Assembly: GCF_002155915.1 (NCBI RefSeq)
Contig: NZ_MUME01000157.1
Span: 1-38,042 of the forward strand
Origin: Streptomyces thermovulgaris
GTDB taxonomy: Bacteria > Actinomycetota > Actinomycetes > Streptomycetales > Streptomycetaceae
Length of the DNA: 38,042 nt
Direction: 5' to 3'
The notes beneath the pieces are model-generated. The model saw only the letters and a list, made by a program, of their open reading frames with translations. It was not told where the DNA came from and searched no databases. A program made the position numbers and the translations under genes. Positions 1 through 8,500 of this stretch are shown piece after piece. Position 1 is the first letter of the stretch, and each line of letters begins with the position of its first letter.

Positions 1-45
1 ACGCCAGGCGTGAGCCGCGGGGAACCCGCGGCTCACGCCTGGCGT
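1..45. terminator. Strong hairpin, terminator of a gene left of the window
   Basis: Positions 1-21 and 25-45 are perfect reverse complements (21 bp) around a GAA loop. The structure is symmetrical and could stop transcription from either side. The gene it serves lies outside the window. There is no long T-run, as is usual for Streptomyces terminators. Confidence 0.75.
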
Positions 46-147
46 TGACCCGTACGTAAGGATCCACTGGAGGCGACACCACGCCACCGGTGGCGTGGAG
101 CAACAGCAAGCGAAGGTTCCCCTGCCGCACCGCTTGGAGGGCGTACC

Positions 148-1011
148 GTGCACCGCCGGCACAACGGGCTCAGGACCGCAGTCCTCCTCGGGGGACTGTC
201 CGCGCTCATCATCGTCATCGGCAGCTTCTTCGGCCGTACCGGGCTGATCATCGCGGTCCTCGTCGCCGTCGGCACCAACGCGTACGCGTACTGGAACAGC
301 GACAAGCTGGCCCTGCGCGCCATGCGCGCCCGCCCGGTCAGCGAGTTCGAGGCCCCGGCGCTCTACCACATGGTCCGCGAGCTCTCCAACCAGGCCCGCC
401 AGCCGATGCCCCGCCTGTACATCTCCCCGACGGAGGCACCCAACGCCTTCGCGACCGGCCGCAACCCGCGCAACGCGGCCGTGTGCTGCACGGAAGGCAT
501 CCTGCGCATCCTGGACCAGCGTGAGCTGCGCGGCGTCATCGGCCACGAGCTCAGCCACGTCTACAACCGCGACATCCTCATCTCCTCCGTCGCCGGTGCG
601 CTCGCCTCCGTGATCATGTTCCTGGTCAACTTCGCCTGGCTGATCCCGGTCGGCCGCTCCCACGACGACGAGGGGCCCGGCCCGCTCGGCATGCTCCTGA
701 TCATGATCCTCGGCCCGCTCGCGGCCACCGTCATCCAGCTGGCCGTCAGCCGCTCCAGGGAGTACGAGGCCGACGCCTCCGGCGCCCGGCTCACCGGCGA
801 CCCCCTCGCCCTGGCCAGCGCCCTGCGCAAGCTGGAGGCGGGCACCCGGCAGCTTCCGCTGCCCCCCGAGCCGCGGATCGAGACCGCGAGCCACATGATG
901 ATCGCCAACCCCTTCCGTCCGGGACAGGGGCTGTCGAAGCTGTTCTCCACACACCCGCCGATGGCGGAACGCATCGCCCGGCTCGAGCAGATGGCAGGTC
1001 ACTACCGGTGA
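148..1011 (+). CDS. htpX: HtpX-type M48 membrane metalloprotease
   Basis: The 287-residue product is a zinc-dependent membrane endopeptidase of the M48B (HtpX) family, which degrades damaged membrane proteins. Two hydrophobic segments lie near the N-terminus (about residues 10-50) and two more follow the catalytic motif (about 148-170 and 180-200). The zinc motif HELSH is at residues 133-137, and the downstream SREYEAD (Glu at about 205/207) supplies the third ligand. The length is normal for the family. The GTG start follows GGAGG by several bases. The stop overlaps the next gene (GTGA), so the two are probably co-translated. In Streptomyces this gene is chromosomal housekeeping. The exact in vivo substrates are unknown. 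Confidence 0.9.
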   Translation: MHRRHNGLRTAVLLGGLSALIIVIGSFFGRTGLIIAVLVAVGTNAYAYWNSDKLALRAMRARPVSEFEAPALYHMVRELSNQARQPMPRLYISPTEAPNAFATGRNPRNAAVCCTEGILRILDQRELRGVIGHELSHVYNRDILISSVAGALASVIMFLVNFAWLIPVGRSHDDEGPGPLGMLLIMILGPLAATVIQLAVSRSREYEADASGARLTGDPLALASALRKLEAGTRQLPLPPEPRIETASHMMIANPFRPGQGLSKLFSTHPPMAERIARLEQMAGHYR

Positions 1012-1400
1012 AGACACTCCTCAACGTCATCTGGCTGATCCTCAGCGGCCTCTGGCTCTTCCTCGGCTACCTGCTCGCGGGCGTGCTGCTGTGCATCACC
1101 GTGATCGGCATCCCGTTCGGCATCGCGGCGTTCCGCATCGGCGTCTACGCCCTGTGGCCCTTCGGGTACACCACGGTCGAGCGCCGCGACGCGGGCGCCC
1201 CCTCCTGCGTCGGCAATGTGCTGTGGCTGATCCTCGCGGGCTGGTGGCTGGCCCTCGCCCACATCACCACCGGCATCGCGCTGTGCGTCACGATCATCGG
1301 CATCCCGTTCGGCATCGCCAACTTCAAGCTGATCCCGGTCTCCCTGTTCCCGCTGGGCCGCGAGATCGTCCCCACGGACCGGCCGTTCGCGGCACGCTGA
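1008..1400 (+). CDS. YccF domain inner-membrane protein
   Basis: The 130-residue protein contains two similar halves. Each has a hydrophobic segment followed by the sequence [11 protein letters not shown] or [11 protein letters not shown], the hallmark of the YccF domain. Four membrane helices are predicted by eye. The GTG start overlaps the stop of the htpX-type gene by four bases, suggesting translational coupling and a shared membrane-quality role, although YccF proteins have no established biochemical function. Downstream it converges on a permease gene on the other strand with only about 25 bp between them. Confidence 0.85.
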   Translation: MKTLLNVIWLILSGLWLFLGYLLAGVLLCITVIGIPFGIAAFRIGVYALWPFGYTTVERRDAGAPSCVGNVLWLILAGWWLALAHITTGIALCVTIIGIPFGIANFKLIPVSLFPLGREIVPTDRPFAAR

Positions 1401-1425
1401 CGGACGGGGCCGGCTCCTTGAAGCC

Positions 1426-2682
1426 CTACCGTGCCGCCGTCCGCCGCCGCACGCCGTACACGGCCGTGCCCGCGGCCAGCACACCGGCACCCGCGGCCAC
1501 CGAGACCCAGGGCAGCGCGAACGCCAGCGCCGCGCACCCGACGAGCCCCGCCGCCGGGACCACGCGCCGGGCGGGAGAGGCGTCCAGGGTCCAGGCGGAG
1601 GCATTGGCGACGGCGTAGTACACCAGGACGCCGAAGGAGGAGAACCCGATCGCGCTCCGGACGTCCACCGTGGCGGCCAGGACCGCGACCACCGCACCCA
1701 CGGCGAGCTCCGCCCGGTGCGGCACCCGGAAACGGGGGTGCACGGCGGCCAGCACACCGGGCAGATGCCGGTCCCGCGCCATGGCCAGCACGGTCCGCGA
1801 GACCCCCAGGAGCAGGGCGAGCAGCGACCCCAGCGCGGCCACGGCGGCCCCGGCCCGCACCACCGGCACCAGTGCGGGCACACCGGCCGCCCGCACCGCG
1901 TCGGCCAGCGGCGCCCCCGCCTGCCCGAGCCCCACCGGCCCCAGCACGGAGAGAACGGCCACCGCCACGCACGCGTACACGGCCAGCACGATGCCCAGGG
2001 CGAGCATGATCGCCCGGGGGATGGTGCGCGCCGGGTCCCGCACCTCCTCCCCGAGGGTCGCGATCCGTGCGTACCCGGCGAACGCGAAGAACAGCAGCCC
2101 GGCCGCCTGGAGCACACCGCCGGCGCCCGCCGGGCCGCCGCCGGCGGCCCGTTCCACGGCGGACGCACCGGACCCCAGACACACGACGACCACAGAGGCG
2201 AGGACGGCCGTCACCACCGCCACGATCACCCGCGTCAGCAGGGCCGACTTCCGGATGCCGCCGTAGTTCACCGCGGTCAGCGCCACCACGGCCGCCACCG
2301 CCACCGCATGCGCCTGCGCCGGCCAGAGGTACGCGCCCACGGTGAGCGCCATCGCCGCACAGGAGGCCGTCTTGCCGACGACGAACGCCCAGCCCGCCAG
2401 GTGTCCCCAGAACATGCCGAGCCGCTCGCGCCCGTACACATACGTGCCGCCCGACGCCGGATACCGGGCGGCCAGGCGCGCCGACGAAAGGGCGTTGCAG
2501 CAGGCCACCACGGCGGCGACCGCGAGCCCGGCAAGCAGCCCGGAACCGGCCGCGCGTGCCGCCGGCCCCGGGGCGGCGAAGATCCCGGCCCCGATCATCG
2601 AGCCGAGCCCCACCACCACGGAGTCCCGCACCCCCAGGGTGCGCCGCAGCCCGGACGCGGAGGCGGCGGGTGAGCGGTTCAT
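1426..2682 (-). CDS. APC-superfamily amino acid permease
   Basis: The 418-residue polytopic membrane protein has about 12 hydrophobic segments. The N-terminal motif VGLGSMIGAGIFAAPGPAA and the downstream YPASGGTYVYGRERLG are typical of the amino acid-polyamine-organocation (APC) superfamily, where the GxG(I)F-type unwound helix binds the amino group of the substrate. It most likely imports an amino acid or polyamine by proton symport; the substrate cannot be read from the sequence. It is divergently transcribed from the small membrane protein at 2822 across a 139-bp promoter region. No strong SD is seen before the ATG, so the start is the best but not the only choice. Confidence 0.85.
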   Translation of the reverse strand: MNRSPAASASGLRRTLGVRDSVVVGLGSMIGAGIFAAPGPAARAAGSGLLAGLAVAAVVACCNALSSARLAARYPASGGTYVYGRERLGMFWGHLAGWAFVVGKTASCAAMALTVGAYLWPAQAHAVAVAAVVALTAVNYGGIRKSALLTRVIVAVVTAVLASVVVVCLGSGASAVERAAGGGPAGAGGVLQAAGLLFFAFAGYARIATLGEEVRDPARTIPRAIMLALGIVLAVYACVAVAVLSVLGPVGLGQAGAPLADAVRAAGVPALVPVVRAGAAVAALGSLLALLLGVSRTVLAMARDRHLPGVLAAVHPRFRVPHRAELAVGAVVAVLAATVDVRSAIGFSSFGVLVYYAVANASAWTLDASPARRVVPAAGLVGCAALAFALPWVSVAAGAGVLAAGTAVYGVRRRTAAR

Positions 2683-2821
2683 GGTCCGACTCTACGGAGC
2701 CGCGCAACCGCAGGACGCCGCCCGGGCGTCTTCCTCTCCACCACGGTCGGAACGCCGGGTGAACACACATGTGGTAAGCACGATCGCAAGACGTGACGAG
2801 TACGACGGGCAGGTTCGGAGC

Positions 2822-3088
2822 ATGAGCATCATCAGCTGGATCGTCCTGGGGCTGCTGGCCGGGGCCATCGCGAAGTTCCTGCTGCCGGGCCGCGACCCGG
2901 GCGGCCTCATCGGTACGACCCTCATCGGCATCGCCGGTGCGTTCATCGGCGGCTGGATCTCCGCCCGCTGGCTGGACCGCCCGATCACCAAGGACTTCTA
3001 CGACGGCGCCACCTGGGCCGCGGCGATCGGCGGCTCGCTCGTCCTGCTGATCGCCTACCGCATCCTGTTCGGCAACTCCCGCGACTGA
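2822..3088 (+). CDS. GlsB/YeaQ/YmgE family small membrane protein
   Basis: The 88-residue protein begins with ISWIVLGLLAGAIAKFLLPG and continues with GGLIGTTLIGIAGAFIGGW, the glycine-rich pattern of the GlsB/YeaQ/YmgE ('transglycosylase-associated') family. Three membrane helices are visible. In other bacteria members are stress-induced, but no enzymatic activity has been shown. An upstream in-frame extension exists but lies antisense to the permease gene; the ATG at 2822 gives the family's normal length. A strong terminator follows at 3130-3160. Confidence 0.88.
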   Translation: MSIISWIVLGLLAGAIAKFLLPGRDPGGLIGTTLIGIAGAFIGGWISARWLDRPITKDFYDGATWAAAIGGSLVLLIAYRILFGNSRD

Positions 3089-3129
3089 GCGCCCCGCCGG
3101 GCGCGGCCCGGACGGAGAACAGACGCAGG

Positions 3130-3160
3130 AAGGGGTGGCACCGGTGCGGTGCCACCCCTT
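3130..3160. terminator. Terminator between the GlsB-like gene and yajQ
   Basis: A 13-bp perfect stem (AAGGGGTGGCACC with its complement) surrounds a short loop, followed by TCT. It lies between two convergent genes, so it can act in both directions. Confidence 0.8.
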
Positions 3161-3225
3161 CTCATGCCGTTCCCGTGATGCCCGCGCTGCCGTGTGCGGC
3201 GTGCCGTCCCGCCGGTGGTGCGTTC

Positions 3226-3714
3226 CTACCGGTAGTTCACGAACTGCAGCGCGAAGTCGAAGTCCTGCTTCTTGAGCAGGGCGATCACGGCCTGCAGGTC
3301 GTCACGGCTCTTGGAGCTGACCCGCAGCTCGTCGCCCTGGATCTGGGTCTTCACACCCTTGGGGCCCTGGTCGCGGATGAGCTTGGCCACCTTCTTCGCG
3401 TTCTCCGGGGAGATGCCCTGCTTGATCGACGCGAAGATCTTGTACTCCTTGCCGGACAGCTGAGGCTCGCCCGCGTCCAGAGCCTTCAGTGAGACACCGC
3501 GCTTGATCAGCTTGGACTGGAAGACATCGAGGACTGCCTTCACCCGGTCCTCGGAGTTCGCCTGCATGAGGATCTTGTCACCGGACCACGAGATCGAGGC
3601 ACCCACGCCCTTGAAGTCGTAGCGCTGCGAGATCTCCTTGGCGGCCTGGTTGAGGGCGTTGTCGACCTCCTGCCGCTCGACCTTCGAGACGATGTCGAAA
3701 CTGGAGTCGGCCAT
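3226..3714 (-). CDS. YajQ family nucleotide-binding protein
   Basis: The 162-residue protein starts [20 protein letters not shown] and carries the YajQ (UPF0234) signature [11 protein letters not shown] and a second ferredoxin-like half ending [10 protein letters not shown]. YajQ proteins bind nucleotides; some Xanthomonas members bind cyclic di-GMP and act as transcription co-regulators, but this has not been shown generally. Length is standard. GGAG lies at a good distance before the ATG. It is a chromosomal single-gene unit just left of the tRNA-Tyr/AICE junction; the same neighbour lies beside SLP1 in S. coelicolor as far as I recall. Confidence 0.93.
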   Translation of the reverse strand: MADSSFDIVSKVERQEVDNALNQAAKEISQRYDFKGVGASISWSGDKILMQANSEDRVKAVLDVFQSKLIKRGVSLKALDAGEPQLSGKEYKIFASIKQGISPENAKKVAKLIRDQGPKGVKTQIQGDELRVSSKSRDDLQAVIALLKKQDFDFALQFVNYR

Positions 3715-3940
3715 GTCCTGTGGCTCCTTGTATCAGGGTGCGTGTCGGATGCGTGTCGGCGGGCGCGGGGAGGCCGCCGGGCCCGCCTCCAGACCGCGGG
3801 CCGCATCCGGACCAGCCTAGTCATCCCCCCATCCCACGGCGTTGATCAATGGGGTGGCGAAGCACCCCTCTGCATCGGGTATTGTTTACGTCGTCGCCAG
3901 GGAGCACCGCCGAAAGGCGGTTCGACCCGGCACGCTACTT

Positions 3941-4025
<85 letters not shown>

Positions 4026-4035
4026 GAGCGACCGG

Positions 4036-4072
4036 GGCCCGGTGACCTGCGAGAGCAGCAGGTCACCGGGCC
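4036..4072. terminator. Element-borne terminator behind tRNA-Tyr and int
   Basis: A 15-bp perfect stem (GGCCCGGTGACCTGC with its complement) with a 7-nt loop. It lies inside the element, between the reconstituted tRNA-Tyr and the convergent integrase gene, so it can terminate both. It replaces the chromosomal tRNA terminator now found at 18914-18963. Confidence 0.75.
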
Positions 4073-4176
4073 TTAGTCGTGTAGCTGAGAGAGCAGCGCA
4101 CTGTCTCGCTGCATCTCGTCCTGGAACGCTCCGTCTCGGGCTGTGTGGACGGGCTGTGGACGGCCGTCCACAGCGC

Positions 4177-5541
4177 TCAGCCGTACCCGTTCAGGCGTGC
4201 CGAGATCTTCGCGTTCGCCGCTTCGTCTCCGTCGCTCAGGAACTTTGCGTAGACGCGGAACAGTACGGCGACACTGTGGCCGGCACGCTTCGCCACAAGC
4301 TGAGGCTCCACACCAGAGCTGAGCCACGTGGACACGGCGGCGTGACGAAGATCATAGGGACGCTTGGCCAGCGAAGACGCGTACTGCGAAGGAGTGAGAG
4401 CCCGCGCCCGGGCCTCAGCCCAGACTTCGCCATAACCGGTGTCCTGGATCAGCCCGCCGCGCTGGGTACGAAACAGCCGACCGTCCGGGGCGACGCCGTA
4501 CGCCATGACGTGCCAGCGCAGCAGGGACACGAGTTCCGGCGGTATGGGAACTTGCCGGACCGCTTTCCGCGGCCGGTGCTTGAGTCCTCGCCTGTCGTGG
4601 GCGTCGCCGCTGTCCGTCCATGCGGTGCCGGAGCGCGGTCGTGTCTCTCGGAGCCGCAGCATGCCCCATCCGCGTCGCGGCAGGTCGCAGTCCTGGAGGC
4701 GCAGGCCGATGACCTCCGCCGGCCGTGCTCCGGCGTAGTACATACAGCCGAAGAAGGCGACCAGACGACGTCCCCGGGCGCTTTGATCCCGTACGGCCGC
4801 TAACAGTTTCGCCGCTTGGGCAGGATCAGGTACGCAAGCCGGGTCCACCTCCTCTTCAACCTGCTCAGGTGCCTTCCACTGGATCTTGTGAAGAGGGTTC
4901 TCCGCCAGCAGTTCGGCATCCACCGCGTACGCGAGCGCATTGTGAAAAATGGCCCGCTTACGGCGAATGGTGGACGCTGCGGCCGTCGTACCGTCCAACT
5001 TCCTGGTGAGGAGGTCCAAGGCGGCCCGGACGCGCATCCGGTCGGCCAGCGCGGATGCGGGCACCGAGTTGCGTTCGAACCAGCGGAGAATCTTCCCGAC
5101 CTCCGGGGGCGGTTCCTCGTCCCACCGGTTCTTGTTGAACGCCCAGCCGTAGAGGGCCGCGCGCGCGTTTCTCGGGTCCGGCATTCCCTTGGTGTCCTTC
5201 ACGAGCGCCGGCATGACGGTCGCCATGGCCTCAGCGAGAGTCCTGCGGGTGGAGGCCGGGGAGTGCGGCCACTTCATCTCGATGTACCGGCGGGCGTGCT
5301 CGTACCAGGTGGTGTTCCGTTTCTCGGTGAGCAGGGACTTCGGTAGTCCGCTGTCGACATCGAACGGTTCACCCTGACGCGCCGCAGTGATGAGCTGGGC
5401 CCGGCGGCTCTCCGCCAGGCCCAGCGTCAGGAAAGACTCCGAATGGGGGCGGTTCCCCACCTTCCACCGGAGCTGGTAGGGCTTCCGGTAGTCACGCTTG
5501 CGGATAGCCCAGATGCGTACGGTGTAGCTCCACTCAGTCAC
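4177..5541 (-). CDS. int: AICE tyrosine recombinase / integrase
   Basis: The 454-residue site-specific recombinase catalyses insertion into and excision from tRNA-Tyr. The C-terminal catalytic domain shows Arg-I in YYAGARPAEVIGL (R273), a beta-hairpin Lys region (KAVRQVPIP), the box II block YDLRH (Y396, R399, H400), AGHS (H422) and the nucleophile Tyr431 in RVYAKF. The first His of the usual HxxR is Tyr here, a variant I know from actinomycete integrases. The N-terminal half contains an SAM-like core-binding domain (about 70-210). The GTG start overlaps the xis stop by four bases (GTGA), so int is coupled to xis. It faces the tRNA gene at the element's left end, as usual for AICEs. Confidence 0.95.
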   Translation of the reverse strand: MTEWSYTVRIWAIRKRDYRKPYQLRWKVGNRPHSESFLTLGLAESRRAQLITAARQGEPFDVDSGLPKSLLTEKRNTTWYEHARRYIEMKWPHSPASTRRTLAEAMATVMPALVKDTKGMPDPRNARAALYGWAFNKNRWDEEPPPEVGKILRWFERNSVPASALADRMRVRAALDLLTRKLDGTTAAASTIRRKRAIFHNALAYAVDAELLAENPLHKIQWKAPEQVEEEVDPACVPDPAQAAKLLAAVRDQSARGRRLVAFFGCMYYAGARPAEVIGLRLQDCDLPRRGWGMLRLRETRPRSGTAWTDSGDAHDRRGLKHRPRKAVRQVPIPPELVSLLRWHVMAYGVAPDGRLFRTQRGGLIQDTGYGEVWAEARARALTPSQYASSLAKRPYDLRHAAVSTWLSSGVEPQLVAKRAGHSVAVLFRVYAKFLSDGDEAANAKISARLNGYG

Positions 5542-5747
5542 GCGGCTTCCAGTTCGTCGATGAAGGCGTCCAGGTCACTTCGGCGCACACAGATGCGGCC
5601 GGTCGGCGTGCGCCGCGCCTCCGGCCCGTAGCCGCGGTTACGCCAGCGATACCACGTGGCGCGGCTGATGCCGATCTCTTCCAGGGCATCGCTCAGGGGC
5701 ACCAGCGGGTCCTTGGGGGTGCGCCGTCGACGAGAAGGGGTTGCCAT
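5538..5747 (-). CDS. xis: Excisionase-type HTH protein (Xis)
   Basis: The 69-residue basic protein carries a MerR/AlpA-like helix-turn-helix (PLSDALEEIGISRATWYRWRN) followed by the wing GPEARRTPTGRICVRRSDLDAFI. This is the standard small excisionase (recombination directionality factor) found immediately upstream of AICE integrases. A good SD (AAGGAG) precedes the ATG by about 9 bases. The stop overlaps the integrase start. The ratio of Xis to Int would set the direction of recombination. Confidence 0.88.
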   Translation of the reverse strand: MATPSRRRRTPKDPLVPLSDALEEIGISRATWYRWRNRGYGPEARRTPTGRICVRRSDLDAFIDELEAA

Positions 5748-5789
5748 GCCTGGGTCTCCTTTTGAGCAGGAGGAGGGACAGAGCGAAAG

Positions 5790-5819
5790 GGGGCCAGGGG
5801 TGTTTGGGCCCCTGGCCCC
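5790..5819. terminator. Hairpin between the DUF3631 gene and xis
   Basis: Perfect 11-bp stem (GGGGCCAGGGG with its complement) with an 8-nt loop TGTTTGGG. On the minus strand it lies after the replication operon and about 40 bp before xis, and is followed by a pyrimidine-rich tract. It probably separates replication and recombination transcripts. Confidence 0.55.
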
Positions 5820-5829
5820 TCCCAGGAAT

Positions 5830-6042
5830 CCGCTACATCCGCTACGTCCGCTACAGCCCAGGTCAGGGGCATGTTTTCTGTAGCGGATGCGTGGCGTGTA
5901 GCGGCTCGGTGCCGCTACGCCGGGCCGCCGCCGGTGGCGGACGTAGCGGTTTCGGCGGGCGTGTAGCGGATGCCGGGGAGGCCATCCGCTACGGATTCGC
6001 CCCTAGTGACCTGCGGTGTAGCGGCTGTAGCGGATGTAGTGG
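5830..6042. repeat. Iteron-like array of CCGCTAC/GTAGCGG, candidate origin
   Basis: Eleven exact copies of the 7-mer CCGCTAC (or its complement) occur in 213 bp: at 5830, 5839, 5848, 5880, 5898, 5912, 5943, 5963, 5986, 6018 and 6027. A one-mismatch copy is at 6036. The outer copies form two triplets with exactly 9-bp spacing (5830/5839/5848 and 6018/6027/6036) in opposite orientation. The array spans the 3' end of the DUF3631 gene and the gap before xis. Such helical-phase repeats next to a replication gene resemble iterons of a replication origin. That role is inference; Xis or repressor binding sites are alternatives. Confidence 0.65.
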
Positions 6043-7171
6043 ATCTGACGGGGGGCGGGGGGCAGTACCGGGCCCACGCGTCGGCCAGGTCCTCCGCGTA
6101 GTAGCCGCGCGGGACCGCGCCGCCCGGGGTGCGGATGGGGCGCGGTTTGATGGGCTTGTTGGCCGCGGTGACGTACTGGCTCAGCAGCCGGGCCAGGCCG
6201 CGGGAGGTGAGCGGCTTGCCGCCGATGTCGACCCAGGGGGCGTCGTCCATGGCGAGCAGGCATTCCAGGATGGCGGCGGTGGGCATCCGGTCGGCGCCGC
6301 AGAACACGGTGTCGCGCAGGTCGGTGAGCAGGCGCACGCCCAGCGACGCCTCATCGTCCTGTGCGGCGGCGGCCACCAGCTCCACGCAGGCGGCCCGGGC
6401 GCGCTCCGGCCAGGCGCCGCCGGCCGCGTCGGCAACAGCGAGCAGGGGTTCCCACACGTCGGCGGGCCGGTCGGTGACGCCTTCGGGCATCGCCGGCCAG
6501 GCGCCCTCCACGGCGTCGCGGACGGTATCGGCCCACTTCGCGAGCCGGTCGCGCAGCGCGCGGCCCTCCTTCTCGTGGACGCGCTGCCGGTAGGGCTCCA
6601 CCTTCTCGTTCCGGGCGCGGCGGCGCATGCGGATGATGACCGAGCGGGTCAGGATCGTGTCCGGCAGGGAACCGAGCCCGGCCATGGCGACCGCGCAGTA
6701 GGAGGGGAACGCCTGCACGCTCTGGCTGGAGCCGTCGCCCACGCACCGGTAGGTGACGCCAGAGCGCCGGTGTCCGGCGTTCAGGAAGCCTCTCAGCTCC
6801 TCGTTGTCGCCGGCCTTGGGGCCGAAGACGGTGTCGATCTCGTCGAACAGGATGGTGGGGCGTCCCTCGGTGCCGGAGACGGCCCGGAACAGGGCGGCGG
6901 CGGACGCGTTGACGGCGACCATCGGCTGCGGCACCAAGGTTTCCACGATCTCCAGGGCGCGGGACTTTCCGGACCCGGGCTCGGGGGAGAGGAAGGCGAG
7001 CCGGGGGGTGGAGTCGAAAGCGTCGAGCAGGTGAGCGTGGGCGTCCCACAGGGTGACGGCCACATAGGCGGCCTCGGTGGGGAAGACGTTGAAACGGCGG
7101 TGGAACGCTTCCACCTCGTCCAGCAGCGCGGCGCCGTCGATGGACGGCGCGGGCACCTGAGTGGGCGTCAT
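5915..7171 (-). CDS. DUF3631 P-loop ATPase, AICE replication protein
   Basis: The 418-residue protein has a Walker A motif SPEPGSGKS (about residues 62-70), Walker B TILFDEIDTVF (about 106-116) and then the DUF3631 region, a helicase-like domain found with primases on actinomycete elements. It probably works with the primase encoded two genes upstream to start element replication. The ATG is preceded by AAGGGAGGA and overlaps the stop of the preceding small gene (ATGA). An in-frame extension upstream is out of keeping with this SD and is rejected. The last about 45 residues (STTSATAAT and following) are encoded within the CCGCTAC iteron array, so this tail is probably not under strong protein-level constraint. 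Confidence 0.85.
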   Translation of the reverse strand: MTPTQVPAPSIDGAALLDEVEAFHRRFNVFPTEAAYVAVTLWDAHAHLLDAFDSTPRLAFLSPEPGSGKSRALEIVETLVPQPMVAVNASAAALFRAVSGTEGRPTILFDEIDTVFGPKAGDNEELRGFLNAGHRRSGVTYRCVGDGSSQSVQAFPSYCAVAMAGLGSLPDTILTRSVIIRMRRRARNEKVEPYRQRVHEKEGRALRDRLAKWADTVRDAVEGAWPAMPEGVTDRPADVWEPLLAVADAAGGAWPERARAACVELVAAAAQDDEASLGVRLLTDLRDTVFCGADRMPTAAILECLLAMDDAPWVDIGGKPLTSRGLARLLSQYVTAANKPIKPRPIRTPGGAVPRGYYAEDLADAWARYCPPPPVRSTTSATAATPQVTRGESVADGLPGIRYTPAETATSATGGGPA

Positions 7172-7542
7172 GCGGCGTTCCTCCCTTCTTGAGTGGTGCG
7201 CAGTGGGCAGAGGTCGCGGTGGGCTTCGTGATCTTTGATCAGGGCGAGCACCCGATGCCGACCGACGGCGCTTTTGTCCCGGCCGCACATGCACTTCGAG
7301 GTGGCGGTGGGGGTGGAGCCGCGCGGTGCGCAGACGTGGAGCCACGCCATGGGGAAGCGGTCGTCACCGGCCAGCGGGCGACTCGGGTTCCGGTCGGTGA
7401 GAGGGGATGAAAGGACGCCCTGACGGGCGGCCTCTTCTCGGCCGCGCTCGGGAGCCGGGGCCGCCGCGGCGACGGCGGGGCCGGGATGCGGCGGGGCGTC
7501 AGGAGGGCTTTTCAGGTTGCAGCGGGCGGGGGAGGTGGTCAT
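7168..7542 (-). CDS. Small Cys/His protein of the replication operon
   Basis: The 124-residue protein is of unknown function. Its first half is Pro/Ala-rich and low in complexity. The second half is conserved-looking: WLHVCAPRG, KCMCGRDKSAVGRHRVL and DHEAHRDLCPL, giving a C-x(n)-CxC-x(n)-H-x(2)-H-x(3)-C pattern that could bind zinc. The ATG overlaps the primase stop (ATGA) and the stop overlaps the DUF3631 start (ATGA), so it is coupled on both sides. I recall similar small proteins beside Prim-Pol/DUF3631 pairs on other Streptomyces elements but know no assigned function. A DNA-binding or primase-helicase bridging role is a guess. Confidence 0.8.
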   Translation of the reverse strand: MTTSPARCNLKSPPDAPPHPGPAVAAAAPAPERGREEAARQGVLSSPLTDRNPSRPLAGDDRFPMAWLHVCAPRGSTPTATSKCMCGRDKSAVGRHRVLALIKDHEAHRDLCPLRTTQEGRNAA

Positions 7543-8459
7543 GCCGCCTCCTCGCGTGGGCGGGCGGTGCGGATTGACCAGTTCAGGGCGCTGCGGATGG
7601 TGGCCCGGCACTCGCCCGGCGGGAGTCCGGCCGCCTCTCCGGCCGCCTGAAAAGCCTCCTCCACCACGTCGCGCGGGATCTCGCCCCAGGCGACGAACCG
7701 GCCCAGGGCACGGGCGCCAGCCAGCAGCCGGTTGTTCCGGCCGCCCTCCCGCGTGGCGGCGACGGCGGCCGTCTCCCGCTCCAGGGCCACCTGGGCGCGG
7801 CGGGTGATCGGCCCGGAGACGATAACCGGCGCCAGCGCCGTACGGGCCGTGGGTGCCGGTCGGAGCCGCTCCAGGAGCCAGACAGGCAGCGGCGCCGCCG
7901 GGCTGGTGTTCACGGCCTCGTAGGCGCCGTGCGGGGTGATGCTGCCAGCGGCCACGATGTTGCCGCCCCACGCGCGGGTGTCGACGTTCGGGGCGACGGT
8001 GCGCGCGGTGCAGTGCAGTTCCACCCCGGGCGGGGCAGTGAAGTACAGGTGCATGCCGCCGGAGGGCGTCCGCACCGTGTAAGTGGTCGGCCACGGCTCG
8101 CCGGCGCGCTCGCAGAGCGCCAAGAAGACGGCCGCGCCGCAAGGCGCGTCCGAACTACTGCCTTTGTCCTTGGGCATGTCCAGGTCGACGACGACCAGGC
8201 CGGATGGACCGGTGGCGATGCCGACGTTGAACGCGCCCGCGCTCCATGCGGCCCGGATGCGGTCGGGGTCGGTGGTGGCCCGCTGCTCCCACTTGCGGTG
8301 TCCGTTGGCGCAGTCGCCGGTGCCGGGACAGGTGCGTTCGCCGTGCAGGGCGGACGCCTTGCCGCCGGGGCGCAGCGGGTGGACGTGCCAGCCGCGAGCC
8401 GCCGCATCCAGGGCGGCGGCGAGCAGGCGTGCTCGCCGGGCGGCGGGGTGATGGGTCAT
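7539..8459 (-). CDS. Bifunctional DNA primase/polymerase (Prim-Pol)
   Basis: The 306-residue protein carries an archaeo-eukaryotic-type primase/polymerase domain as in ORF904-like plasmid enzymes. The metal-binding DLD is in GPSGLVVVDLDMP (D92, D94), followed by the GGMHLYF His (about 137) and a distal DTRAWGGNIVAAGS block (about 160-173). The N-terminus (RGWHVHPLRPGGK) is typical of the family. The C-terminal about 90 residues (NNRLLAGARALGRFVAWGE to the end) form a helical region of the kind following Prim-Pol domains. It would synthesise primers and short DNA for element replication. GGAGG lies about 9 bases before the ATG. The longer in-frame reading upstream runs through the SSB gene and is rejected. 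Confidence 0.9.
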   Translation of the reverse strand: MTHHPAARRARLLAAALDAAARGWHVHPLRPGGKASALHGERTCPGTGDCANGHRKWEQRATTDPDRIRAAWSAGAFNVGIATGPSGLVVVDLDMPKDKGSSSDAPCGAAVFLALCERAGEPWPTTYTVRTPSGGMHLYFTAPPGVELHCTARTVAPNVDTRAWGGNIVAAGSITPHGAYEAVNTSPAAPLPVWLLERLRPAPTARTALAPVIVSGPITRRAQVALERETAAVAATREGGRNNRLLAGARALGRFVAWGEIPRDVVEEAFQAAGEAAGLPPGECRATIRSALNWSIRTARPREEAA

Positions 8460-8500
8460 GCTGGATGCCTCCAACAGGTCTGTTGCGGACTGGTTGGGCT

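Noticed and set aside
5830-6042. CRISPR array interpretation of the 7-mer repeats
   Set aside because: Repeats are too short, lie in both orientations, and the spacing of 9-32 bp is irregular; no cas genes.
5741-7192. Plus-strand frame of 483 codons opposite the DUF3631 gene
   Set aside because: Shadow frame; the IRYIRYVRY-like repeat is only a translation of the iteron DNA.
7168-8142. Long version (324 codons) of the small Cys/His protein
   Set aside because: The extension runs inside the primase gene in another frame; the ATG at 7542 has an ATGA overlap typical of this operon.
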